DNA from: an uncultured Bacteroidota bacterium
Lineage (GTDB): Bacteria > Bacteroidota > Bacteroidia > Chitinophagales > Chitinophagaceae
Length of the DNA stretch: 64,000 bases
NCBI GenBank assembly: GCA_903882805.1
Contig: CAIRYK010000013.1
Location: forward strand, 1-64,000
Direction: 5' to 3'
The position numbers and the translations under genes are program-made. The notes below the pieces were generated by a model. That model saw only the letters and a list, made by a program, of their open reading frames with translations. It did not search any database and was not told where the DNA came from. Position 1 is the first letter of the stretch. The number at the start of each line of letters is the position of its first letter. Below are positions 29,001 to 36,473 of this stretch, piece after piece.

Positions 29001-31604
29001 GTTGTGCAAAACTGATATAGTATTGCTACCATTGTTTACAGTTATTACATCCAGTTTACCGTCTACATCCAGGTCGCGCACCAGTACATTCAACGGATTA
29101 TCGCCTGTGGAAAAGTTAACCCTCGACCCAAATGACGTACTGTTTATAGCGCCTGCTGTAGCCCTGTTGCGCAACACAGAAAGGCTGCCACCGCCAAAAG
29201 TACAGGCTGCCACGATATCGGTTTTCCCATCTCCGTCTAAATCGCCGATGGCGACGCTCGATGGAAAGAAATCAGTGGTGAAATCAACTTTGGGTGCAAA
29301 CGAACCTGAGGTAATAGGACCGGCTACGGTAGTATTGCGCAATATAGATACTGAGTTTACGGCGCTATTACCAACAATAATATCGACTTTACCGTCCAGA
29401 TCCATATCGCCAAGCGCTATACAGCTTGGCCCAGCTGCCGTGGCAAAATCTACTTTTGCAGCCAGAGATGCGCTTGTTATTGCGCCGGGAGTTGCTGTAT
29501 TGCGCAGCACAGAAACGCTACTACCGTTGTAATTGGTCACTACCACATCCTGCTTACCATCGCCGTCGAGGTCGCCAAGCGCAATTCCATAAGGATGCAC
29601 TGCAGTAGCAAAATCCACTTTAGCGGCAAAAGAACCGGTTGTAATACTGCCAGTAGCGCTAATATTACGGTAAACGGATATCGTATTGTCTGCAAAGTTC
29701 GACACCACCATATCAGGCTTGCCGTCGCCGTCTATGTCGCCAGTCACCAATTGCTTCATGTCCGACTCACCGGCAAAATCCACTTTGCCAGCATAGTGTA
29801 CCACGCCGGGCACATAGCCTGTATTGGTAAAAATGGGCATAAAGGGATAAAAATAATAACCAGTCAAACCCACATTGGTATTTGTAACCGAAACGAAATT
29901 ATAGGTAGCGCCAAAAGGCACATATACTGATATAAGCGTGCTGGTTGCCGATAGTACCGTAGCCTTTACGCCACCGAAATAAACAATATTGTTTGCCGCA
30001 ACCGGATTAAAGTGCGTACCTGTAATAATAACTGCAATACCGGGTATGGCTGTATAAGGCAACACCGACGCTATTGCAGGCGGAGCTATTAACGGCGCAT
30101 TCTGGATCACTGAAATTGTAGACGTATTGTTGTTTGCCACCACAATATCTGGTTTGCTATCTCCGTCAAGGTCGCCGGCGGCTATCATCATAGGGCCGGC
30201 GCCAGTTGCAAAATCAACACGGGTGTTGAGCGAAGCAGAGGTTATAGCTCCTGTAGTGGTAGTAGCATTTCTAAAAAACGACAAATATCCGGCGGCATTG
30301 TTTGCTACACAGATATCTGCCTTGCCGTCGCCATCGAAATCGCTCATCGTTACAGCCTTAGGTTGATTGCCTGTCACGAAATCTACTTTTGCTGCGAATG
30401 AGCCCGATGTGATAAAGCCGCTTACAGCGGTATTGTAGAATACAGAAATAGCATTGGCCGATGAGTTGGTAACTATGAGTTCAGTTTTGCCATCGCCATC
30501 CATATCGCCGCCTGTAATGCCGGTAGGCTGAGCGCCAGTAGTAAATGTTACGCCCGCAGCAAACGTACCTGAGTTGATAACCCCGGCAGTAGCCGTGTTA
30601 CGAAATACAGATATAGAATTTGCGCCGGAGTTGGTAACCGCGATGTCGGGACGACCATCGCCGTCGAGATCGCGAGCAAACAATTGCTTGGGGGCAGATC
30701 CGGTGGTAAAATCTATTGCTGTAAGGAAAGAACCAGTGTTAATATCGCCCAAAGTAGTCTGATTTTTAAGTACAGATAGTGTGCCTGCGCCTGAATTTGC
30801 CACAGCTATATCAGGCTGGCCATCACGGTCAAAATCTGTAACTGCAATACCCTCAGGCGCGCTACCTACAGCATAATCTATTTTAGCTGCAAATGAACCT
30901 GCATTTATTGATCCTATTCCTGCCGTATTACGCAGTACCGAAACGGTATTGTCGGCGCGGTTGGCCACTATTATTTCCGCCCTGCCGTCGCCGTCAAGAT
31001 CAGCAGTTACCACATAAGTGGGCAGGCTGCCAACCGCGAAGTTGACAGGAGCTGCAAAAGAACCGCTGGTAATTGGTCCGGGAGCGCTGATATTGCGAAA
31101 TACTGAAACCGAACCGTCGGCCGCATTTGCTGCTACCAGATCGGGCTTACCATCGCCATCAAGATCGGCTATCGATACGCCCCACGGATTGGCCTCTGCA
31201 GTAAAATCTACTTTAAGGCTAAAATTAATAACTCCACCTATGTAAAGTGCATTATTGAATGTGGGTAAAAAAGCTTTGGGAGAATACCCTGTAAGCGAAC
31301 TTGCCGTATTTATTACCGATATTGGCGAGTAAGTAGCGCCATAAGGTACGGCAACATTGAGTGTCGTGCCCGTTGCCGAAGATACGACGGCTTTTGTAGC
31401 CCCGAAGTACACGAAGTTGTTTACTGGCGTGGTATTGAAATTTGTTCCAGTGATGGTTACCGACCCACCGGGACCGCCAACTCCGGGCGCAACATTAGTA
31501 ATAGTTGGCTGTGCTGCTACATCTGAAGCGCCTGCAATAAATGAGGTAATAAAAACAGATAAAACAATAGTTTTCAAATACTTGGGTAGAAATGTAATGT
31601 ACAT
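26031..31604 (-). CDS. T9SS-secreted protein with two TIG-VCBS modules and Ig-like repeats
   Basis: The 1857-residue product has a signal peptide (about 1-32, ending VAAQ). Two similar modules follow. Each has a TIG/IPT domain (about 33-110 and 510-590) and then seven VCBS/FG-GAP-like repeats with DxDGDGxxD calcium-type loops (about 130-500 and 610-985), 14 in all. Next come a BIG2-like domain, a partly Cys-linked domain, a second BIG2-like domain (about 1168-1235), three copies of the two-Cys GGGxYCAGG domain (about 1238-1490), Ig-like xPTYxWxVNG domains, and a T9SS type A sorting domain (about 1771-1857). Known: VCBS repeats form beta-propellers or integrin-like platforms. Surface adhesion or substrate binding is inferred. 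Cassettes are shared with the three other giants of this window. Confidence 0.92.
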   Translation of the reverse strand: MYITFLPKYLKTIVLSVFITSFIAGASDVAAQPTITNVAPGVGGPGGSVTITGTNFNTTPVNNFVYFGATKAVVSSATGTTLNVAVPYGATYSPISVINTASSLTGYSPKAFLPTFNNALYIGGVINFSLKVDFTAEANPWGVSIADLDGDGKPDLVAANAADGSVSVFRNISAPGPITSGSFAAPVNFAVGSLPTYVVTADLDGDGRAEIIVANRADNTVSVLRNTAGIGSINAGSFAAKIDYAVGSAPEGIAVTDFDRDGQPDIAVANSGAGTLSVLKNQTTLGDINTGSFLTAIDFTTGSAPKQLFARDLDGDGRPDIAVTNSGANSISVFRNTATAGVINSGTFAAGVTFTTGAQPTGITGGDMDGDGKTELIVTNSSANAISVFYNTAVSGFITSGSFAAKVDFVTGNQPKAVTMSDFDGDGKADICVANNAAGYLSFFRNATTTTGAITSASLNTRVDFATGAGPMMIAAGDLDGDSKPDIVVANNNTSTISVIQNAPLIAPPAIASVLPYTAIPGIAVIITGTHFNPVAANNIVYFGGVKATVLSATSTLISVYVPFGATYNFVSVTNTNVGLTGYYFYPFMPIFTNTGYVPGVVHYAGKVDFAGESDMKQLVTGDIDGDGKPDMVVSNFADNTISVYRNISATGSITTGSFAAKVDFATAVHPYGIALGDLDGDGKQDVVVTNYNGSSVSVLRNTATPGAITSASLAAKVDFATAAGPSCIALGDMDLDGKVDIIVGNSAVNSVSILRNTTVAGPITSGSFAPKVDFTTDFFPSSVAIGDLDGDGKTDIVAACTFGGGSLSVLRNRATAGAINSTSFGSRVNFSTGDNPLNVLVRDLDVDGKLDVITVNNGSNTISVLHNTAISGVINSGSLAPKVDFATGNQPTAIAAADMDGDRKADLTVVNSGDNTVSVFRNTTSVGVISTGGFNGKVDYSTGANPVAVAAGDEDGDTKPDMVVLNHDDNTISVLKNTPLVAITGSHDVCEAGGTSTLVEAVTGGYWTSSDTAKALIDSITGVITGVHSGTATITYTVPGGIATYGLNVRALPNVADFHLISSTSPCAGAGLGSTILVTSSTLSDGTFTVYYDLSGSNTSTGNSSTMVLAGGAGRFEVPATAVPNAGGTTVTVTSVRNSSDCNIGLTTGDTISFTVNPLPSPISGRAAICIGDTITVIDTTTGGVWTAGNPAIATIDSFTGLVIGITSGTDTISYTLSTGCNVFFVSSVNPLPVVYNTTGGGSYCAGGTGLPVRLNGSNTGIGYQLFADATAVGAPIAGDGLDLYFGLQTAGGIYTVEATNSGTGCHSIMTGSVTIIVNPTPVVHYVTGGGVYCPGGLGVSVGLDSANAGISYQLFLAGAPVGTSVAGGDSALSFGNQTGLGSYTVLATDTLTHCVADMDSSVVITINTPPNVYNITGGGAYCAGGAGVTLGVDSSNAGIYYQLYNGPSPIGAAVAGTDAPLNFGLILPAGTYKVVATDSVTTCSIYMNDSADIIVNPLLLPEVIASPANGDTVCRGALTLFTAVPTNGGAVPTYEWKVNGAAVSTSSTYSYTPANGDVVRVLMHSNAICPSPDTAVGAVTMTVQDSLRPALTINVNPGDTACLGTEVTYTAAPFAGGSSPTYTWIVNGISVATGSSYAYYPANGDNVYAMMNSNYVCRLANTAFTNNIRMTLDSPRVATLDIIAPPVIGPGKTDTLHAVVTNPGKSPSYQWSVNGAAIAGATSATFIRSGLNTGDSVSCIVTFNDPCALGTFNSVFIRVGNVGVASAATKSNVLLAPNPNTGEFVLKGMLPTGNTEATIEITNMLGQQVYSAKVGVRNGKIEETIRMGNDMPNGIYLLHLTSGAEQSVFHFVVGQ
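28660..31215 (-). repeat. Fourteen VCBS/FG-GAP repeats in two blocks
   Basis: Seven units on each side of the second TIG domain (roughly 30100-31215 and 28660-29800). Most keep a DLDGDGKPD-type loop. Divergent loops include DFDRDG, DMDLDG, DLDVDG and DEDGDT. The two blocks look like one internal duplication of a TIG-plus-seven-VCBS module. Confidence 0.85.
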
Positions 31605-32137
31605 TAATGCTCTTTTGTGGGTAAAAATACAATTTGTTTTTAATTTAATCCCGAAAACACCCCCGACAACACTCCATTAACTTTTATATCCATAACGATT
31701 AACGCACTTTCCTGGAGGTACACAAAAGAAAATCAACAAAAATTAAACGCAAATCAGCGTGTAATAAGACGCCAAAAATTATAAATATTATTTTTATTAA
31801 ATAAAAACTACACAACACATGTAGCGGCGATTATTATCAATCCCAAACGCACCAAGTATTGCAGTAAAAGTACTGCTACATATACTCTCATAGTTACTAA
31901 GCGTGTTACGCAATATAGATTAAGCAAATAAGAATACTGCATCAAATCATTAAATCACAAACACACCTGTATAAAACACCGCTTTGTTAATAACTAACAG
32001 CCATTTTTTCAAAAATAATTACCTACAACACTAGCAATTCCTGAAAAACAAACTAAAAATTTATAGCTTTACGAGCCATAACAAAACTCGGTTTATTATA
32101 GCCGGCTTACATAAGCCACGAACTATCACCACAACCA
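31605..32137. other. AT-rich intergenic region between divergent genes
   Basis: About 530 bases between the divergent 1857-residue protein gene and the PAS sensor gene. It presumably holds both promoters. Only imperfect -7-like sites were seen (for example TAGCTTTA at 32064-32071 on the plus strand). No gene or structured RNA recognised. Confidence 0.45.
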
Positions 32138-32773
32138 ATGCAATACAAAACAGATATCGAAAGGGCTGTAACAAATGAGCGTAATCTCAGGATGTTGATC
32201 AACAACACCGAGGAACCAATTTGGTTGGTAGATGAAAATTGCACCATTGTAGAATGCAACAATGCATTCAAAATCTGGGTATCTTATTTTATTGGCGAAG
32301 AGTTACATCCCGGCGATAACGTTCTATATAATGGTAATGCGGTAAGTTATCAGGAAAAATTTGAAATGTGCTACCGGTTAGCGCTCAATAGCAGAGCATT
32401 TAAGACGGTAGAAGATATGAAAGTAAATGGACTGACCAGATATACCAGTGTCAGCTTCAACCCGGTACACGATCATAACAATAAGGTTGTAGGCGTGAGT
32501 TGTTTTGCCCGAGATATAACTGAACAAAGAAAGCACTTACTAAAAATAGAGGAGCAAAACACTGCGCTACGCGAAATAGCATTCATTGAGTCGCACAAAG
32601 TTCGTGGGCCGGTTGCTAATATTCTCGGCCTTGCTCAGTTTTACAATTACGACGACCCTACCGACTCTATTAACGCCGAACTGATGGCGAGCATTTTGGA
32701 AGTAACTAAACAACTTGATATGATTATCCGGGAAGTGGTGCGCAAGTCAAATGACATAGGACTACAACAATAA
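32138..32773 (+). CDS. PAS-domain sensor with a histidine-kinase-like dimerisation helix but no ATPase domain
   Basis: The 211-residue product has an N-terminal PAS domain (about 15-135) that ends with the usual VGVSCFARDITEQR linker. A DHp-like helical pair follows (about 145-205) with the H-box-like IAFIESHKVRGPVANILGL. It stops there: no N, G1 or G2 boxes of a HATPase domain are encoded. The His in SHKVRGP is at the phospho-acceptor position. It is presumably a cytoplasmic sensor that must be phosphorylated by, or heterodimerise with, another kinase, or act without phosphotransfer. The architecture resembles the GAF protein at 43153-43890. It is convergent with a T9SS cargo gene. Confidence 0.8.
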   Translation: MQYKTDIERAVTNERNLRMLINNTEEPIWLVDENCTIVECNNAFKIWVSYFIGEELHPGDNVLYNGNAVSYQEKFEMCYRLALNSRAFKTVEDMKVNGLTRYTSVSFNPVHDHNNKVVGVSCFARDITEQRKHLLKIEEQNTALREIAFIESHKVRGPVANILGLAQFYNYDDPTDSINAELMASILEVTKQLDMIIREVVRKSNDIGLQQ

Positions 32774-32795
32774 ACATTAGGCATTAATATAAACA

Positions 32796-32834
32796 TAGCA
32801 GGGGCTGCAACCTTACCGATTGCAGCCCCTGCTA
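32796..32834. terminator. Bidirectional terminator hairpin
   Basis: Perfect 15-bp stem (arms 32796-32810 and 32820-32834, 9-base loop) between two convergent genes. AT-rich flanks lie on both sides, so it can serve both. Confidence 0.88.
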
Positions 32835-32856
32835 TATTTAAAAAAAACTGGTTGTT

Positions 32857-33933
32857 CTAGCGTTCTATTCTAATATAAGCAACCTTTTCCCCAGCTATTA
32901 CACGAGCCACATATTGCCCTTGCGGTAATGCTGTCAAATCCAGATTGCGATCATTAATGGCGGTTGCAACTACCCTCGACTGTACATCAAATACTTCTAC
33001 GATATACGCCTGCCAGGTAGCTGGCAAATCGAGCGAAACTTTACCGTTGGCAGTGGGGTTTGGTATTGCCTTTAAATCTGTAATAATATTTGATACTGAC
33101 GTAACGCCGCTCACAATAGTGGTATCGGGTGGCGTAAGATCGCGGTAAGAATCGCGATAGCGTATGGTGGCAATGGTCTCGGTTGGGCCAAACATGTTTG
33201 TTGTAACCCATAATGCAGGGTAATGCTGACCGTTGACCAACCACTTATATTCTACTGAATTGCGAGGGAAGCCAAAAGTGGTTGTACCAAATGTGAATGA
33301 ATCAATTTCGTGAATTTCCTGGCGCACACGTATGCAGTTAACCGGAGTGGTAAAATACGGAGTAGTTATGGTACCCCAAGCGTCTACCCTACTTTTACGG
33401 TATCCCGCTTGCTTTATACCGCCAAGACCGGAAAGAGAAAAATTAAGCGCATAATTACTGCTATCATTATCGTTGTAAGTAAGAGGGAAATAATACCAAA
33501 CATCTGGTGTTGAATAATTGGCAGGTGTAGGCACGCCAGCAATGCTTGCTCCAAAAGCCTGCGCCTGAAAACGGCTGGGCGATGTTTTTTTCTCAAAAAA
33601 AGTATACAACTGCCGTATGGGTAGTGGCGCTCCGGGAAAACTATCGGCTACTTTGTAGCCATAAGCGGTAAGTCCTATTGTTACTACATAAAGTGGGTTG
33701 ACCTGCAAAGCCGACTTGTAGGTATCTACAGCCTGACGCTGAGGTGTGAAGGTAAAATTCCAAACCTTACTGCCTCCCGTATCTGCAAGGTCTATTGTTG
33801 AACCTATAGGATTTGCAAAACTATAGCGCAATGTATCGCCTGACACAGGCATATCTGACGCTGTAATGGTTATCTGCCCAATGGCCGATTGTGCAATGAT
33901 CATCAAGCACAAGGCTGATAGTAAACGTTTCAT
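32857..33933 (-). CDS. T9SS type A sorting-domain protein, function unknown
   Basis: The 358-residue product has a signal peptide (about 1-21, ending AIGQ). A beta-rich middle of unknown function follows, and then a C-terminal T9SS type A domain (about 285-358, with AIPNPTANGKVSLDLP and a final GQYVARVIAGEK). The sorting domain belongs to a different subtype from that of the four giants, lacking the NMLGQ block. The start at ATG 33933 is supported by a complete promoter ending 15 bases upstream; longer versions would begin inside or beyond that promoter. Export to the surface or medium is inferred. Confidence 0.85.
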   Translation of the reverse strand: MKRLLSALCLMIIAQSAIGQITITASDMPVSGDTLRYSFANPIGSTIDLADTGGSKVWNFTFTPQRQAVDTYKSALQVNPLYVVTIGLTAYGYKVADSFPGAPLPIRQLYTFFEKKTSPSRFQAQAFGASIAGVPTPANYSTPDVWYYFPLTYNDNDSSNYALNFSLSGLGGIKQAGYRKSRVDAWGTITTPYFTTPVNCIRVRQEIHEIDSFTFGTTTFGFPRNSVEYKWLVNGQHYPALWVTTNMFGPTETIATIRYRDSYRDLTPPDTTIVSGVTSVSNIITDLKAIPNPTANGKVSLDLPATWQAYIVEVFDVQSRVVATAINDRNLDLTALPQGQYVARVIAGEKVAYIRIER

Positions 33934-33947
33934 AACTGCAATTTTCT

Positions 33948-33979
33948 CAAATATAGTTACGTAAACCTGAACGAACAAA
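33948..33979 (-). promoter_or_regulatory. Complete Bacteroidota-type promoter
   Basis: Minus strand: TTTG (33979-33976), 20-nt spacer, TATATTTG (33955-33948). Both elements and the spacer match the consensus. The start codon at 33933 lies 14 nt past the -7 box, giving a very short leader. Confidence 0.82.
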
Positions 33980-34058
33980 GCAAATGAAAACAAATAACGA
34001 ATAAAGCTAAAAATCAATCGATTAGAGAACTCGAAAAAGTAAAAGGCATAGGAAACGA

Positions 34059-34066
34059 TACCTTTG
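34059..34066 (+). promoter_or_regulatory. -7 box of the membrane protein gene
   Basis: TACCTTTG fits TAnnTTTG exactly and ends 14 nt before the ATG at 34081. No clear -33 element was found. Confidence 0.55.
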
Positions 34067-34080
34067 CACAGACTTGAAAC

Positions 34081-34572
34081 ATGAAAAAACGACAACAGAT
34101 ACAAATTGACGCATGGGGGTATATTGCCGCGCTTGTCGCCAGTATAATTGGTACTGCAGTCAGGCTGTATGACACCAAAATAATACCTGACGACTGGTGG
34201 GTAGGACCAGCATTGGCAGTACTTTTTGGTGGAATGGCCATACTAAAATTCAGACAGTGGCGACGCACATCTGCCGACCAACCCGCATACGGACCGCCAG
34301 ACAATGCAACTAACGGTGAGAAAATAAAGTATTACCAGCAACTGGCAATATATACAGCAATTGCCATAACAGGAATGACCTTATTTACTGCCTGGCAACT
34401 ATCGGAATGCAATTCAACTTCAACATGCCCTGATGGACTGTGGGATGTAGCTGCGTTGCTGTACTGGATTGGTGGACGACAATTTGCGTTGTGGGGATTG
34501 CCCATAATCGGCATTGTAGTAATAATTGGCTTACGTAAAAAAATAAGCGGTATGAAACAAATAAGAAACTAA
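34081..34572 (+). CDS. Small integral membrane protein, unknown function
   Basis: The 163-residue product has about four predicted membrane segments (about 12-27, 40-55, 88-106 and 128-148). It has a basic N-terminus (KKRQQ), a polar Arg/Pro-rich cytoplasmic loop between segments 2 and 3, and a short Cys pair (ECNSTSTC) in a probable periplasmic loop. Not recognised. The DUF2461 gene follows after 49 bases on the same strand, so the two may form an operon. Confidence 0.75.
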   Translation: MKKRQQIQIDAWGYIAALVASIIGTAVRLYDTKIIPDDWWVGPALAVLFGGMAILKFRQWRRTSADQPAYGPPDNATNGEKIKYYQQLAIYTAIAITGMTLFTAWQLSECNSTSTCPDGLWDVAALLYWIGGRQFALWGLPIIGIVVIIGLRKKISGMKQIRN

Positions 34573-34621
34573 CTATGGTAAGACCCGGCCAATTTGTATT
34601 TTTACAGCAAAATACACAATT

Positions 34622-35281
34622 ATGCTTCAGTCTGCTACGCTTTCATTTATAGCCAATATTGCCGAAAACAACAACAAACCCTGGTTTGATGAGCATCGCG
34701 ACGAGTATCTGGCTGTAAAAACCGATTTTGAACAATTGGTTGCTGAAGTGCTCGGGCTGCTGGCGAATACCGATTCGGTTTTCGAGGAGGTAATGGCAAA
34801 AGACTGCATAATGCGCATTTTTCGAGACGTTCGATTCTCGAAAGACAAAACGCCTTACAAAACAAATCTTGGCGCTGGCTTTAGCAAGGGCGGCCGCAAA
34901 TTCGAAGGCGCAGGTTATTATCTGCATATACAACCGGGCGGGCAGAGTTTTGCAGGCGGCGGTATATGGATGCCAGAGGCGCCCGTACTGAAGAAGATAA
35001 GGCAGGAAATAGATTACAATTATCCCGAATTGGAGTCTATTGTATCGAAACCTGAGTTTAAACAACTATTCAGCGGTATAGAAGGAGAAGAGCTAAAAAA
35101 AATACCGCAAGGCTATACCGAAGATAATCCGGCGTTGGCCTATCTGAAAAAGAAGAGTTTTACTGTAAGCGCCCCAATAAAAGATAATGAACTGACACAA
35201 AAAGGGCTTGCTAAACATATAGCTGCAACATTTGCAGCTATGAAGCCGCTTGTTGACTTTTTAAATAAAGCTGTTGCCTGA
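34622..35281 (+). CDS. DUF2461 family protein (TIGR02453)
   Basis: The 219-residue product matches the DUF2461 pattern throughout: an N-terminal FIANIAENNNKPWFDEHRDEY segment (abridged), MRIFRDVRFSKDKTPYKTN (about residues 61-79), AGYYLHIQPGG and GGGIWMPEAPVLKKIR. The length is typical. The biochemical function of the family is not established to my knowledge, and no signal peptide or membrane segment is seen. Its stop codon ends at 35281, exactly one base before the stop of the convergent small gene, so there is no space for a terminator between them. Confidence 0.9.
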   Translation: MLQSATLSFIANIAENNNKPWFDEHRDEYLAVKTDFEQLVAEVLGLLANTDSVFEEVMAKDCIMRIFRDVRFSKDKTPYKTNLGAGFSKGGRKFEGAGYYLHIQPGGQSFAGGGIWMPEAPVLKKIRQEIDYNYPELESIVSKPEFKQLFSGIEGEELKKIPQGYTEDNPALAYLKKKSFTVSAPIKDNELTQKGLAKHIAATFAAMKPLVDFLNKAVA

Positions 35282-35530
35282 TTAGTTGCAGAAAACAATA
35301 AATTTAAACGGCTTGTCGCAGCAGTCGTTCGATTTTTTATTGAGCGGCAATTGCGGACGCATTTTCGTTTTGTGATACACATCCATTATTTCTCCGGCAT
35401 TGCTTATTTGCTGCTCGGTATCAATTTTACTAACCAGCGACATTAATTCCTCCACCTTTTCATTAAACTGTTCATTCCAGTTTTCGGCGGCCCGTGCAGT
35501 AAGTAATAATTCGCGTACTTGTTGATTCAT
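35282..35530 (-). CDS. Small hypothetical protein (82 aa)
   Basis: Unrecognised. It has an amphipathic, Glu/Gln/Asn-rich helical N-terminal two thirds (residues about 1-60) and a Lys-rich C-terminus ending with a Cys pair and a hydrophobic FKFIVFC stretch. The frame fits exactly against the DUF2461 gene with no overlap, and the composition looks protein-like. No clear promoter or ribosome-binding site, so this is a plausible rather than certain gene. Confidence 0.5.
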   Translation of the reverse strand: MNQQVRELLLTARAAENWNEQFNEKVEELMSLVSKIDTEQQISNAGEIMDVYHKTKMRPQLPLNKKSNDCCDKPFKFIVFCN

Positions 35531-35604
35531 ACTCCAATGGTTATAGCGTTATGCATGTTTGTACATGAAATTATGCATTTTTTCGCTCCCTGAAATCCCA
35601 AAAT

Positions 35605-35645
35605 AAAATATGTAGCTTCTTTTTTTAGAAAAAGCTACATATTTT
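35605..35645 (-). terminator. Terminator of the RRM protein gene
   Basis: Perfect 14-bp stem (arms 35605-35618 and 35632-35645) about 80 bases downstream of the RRM gene, with a T-rich continuation (ATTTTATTTT) on the minus strand. Confidence 0.75.
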
Positions 35646-35723
35646 CATGTTTTATAAATACCAATCATCAAGTGTAAATCACTATCCACCCGACATTACG
35701 AGCGACCATATCAGCGTTACAGA

Positions 35724-36155
35724 CTAATATTTGTTTGGGCTGAAGTTATCTGAACTACCGGTGTTACGATCACTGCTTCGGTGGTCTGTATTGCGATTGA
35801 AACCGCCGCCAGATGGACGACTGTAACTGCTACCGCCTGGGCGTGGGGCAGTGCGGGGCTTGAATGGCCTCGAGCCGCCTGCATTCTTGTTGAAACCCTG
35901 ACCGGGTTTTGTATTGTTTTGTTTCGCTTCTTTTACAGAAATAACATTGCCATCAAAATAGGTGGCGTCTATGTTATCTATAGCGTCGAATGCCTGAAAT
36001 TTATCGGCCATTTCTACAAAGCCAAAGCCGCGCGACATGCCAGTGGCATTGTCTATTATTACTTTGGCTGATACCACTTCTCCAAATTCAGCAAATAGTG
36101 GGCGGAGTTTCGCAGCGGTTGTCTCCGGATTAAGATTACCTACAAATAGGTTCAT
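35724..36155 (-). CDS. RRM-type RNA-binding protein
   Basis: The 143-residue product has one N-terminal RNA recognition motif (about 1-80): RNP2 NLFVGNL at residues 2-8 and RNP1 RGFGFVEM at about 42-49. The C-terminal tail (about 85-143) is Gly/Ser/Arg/Pro-rich and low in complexity. This is the layout of bacterial single-RRM, cold-inducible glycine-rich RNA-binding proteins. ATG 36155 is chosen because the RRM begins immediately after it; upstream in-frame codons do not look like protein. It presumably acts in the cytoplasm on mRNA. The long untranslated space upstream would allow post-transcriptional control, but no motif proves that. Confidence 0.9.
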   Translation of the reverse strand: MNLFVGNLNPETTAAKLRPLFAEFGEVVSAKVIIDNATGMSRGFGFVEMADKFQAFDAIDNIDATYFDGNVISVKEAKQNNTKPGQGFNKNAGGSRPFKPRTAPRPGGSSYSRPSGGGFNRNTDHRSSDRNTGSSDNFSPNKY

Positions 36156-36473
36156 AATAATGAGTATAAATGATTTACAATAGCGTTTTATAATGATTAG
36201 GGCAAGCTGAAAACGCGTTGTAATATACAAATTTCTTTGGTTCTGCGAAACAGATTTTTTTATATTTATCCTACTGCATAGCGCTCACTATTTAACTACA
36301 GATTAATAACATAAGAATTACTCTGTAGGCTACAGAAATTAACCATTCCCTTTAAATTTTGTGTAGGTTCTCATTTGTTACTAAAGCCAACAACAAATAA
36401 AAGGTTTACCTCTAAGGCAATGATAATATCATAATTATCTCTACATTCGTACTATATCCTTCAAACCTTAACT
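36156..36473. other. Intergenic region between divergent genes
   Basis: About 320 AT-rich bases between the RRM gene and the 1553-residue adhesin gene. A near-consensus -7 site for the plus strand (TAAATTTTG, one base too long) is at 36353-36361. Nothing else recognised. Confidence 0.4.

Noticed and set aside
33934-34104. A 57-residue N-terminal extension of the 32857-33933 protein
   Set aside because: It would read through a complete promoter (33948-33979), and the signal peptide begins at ATG 33933.
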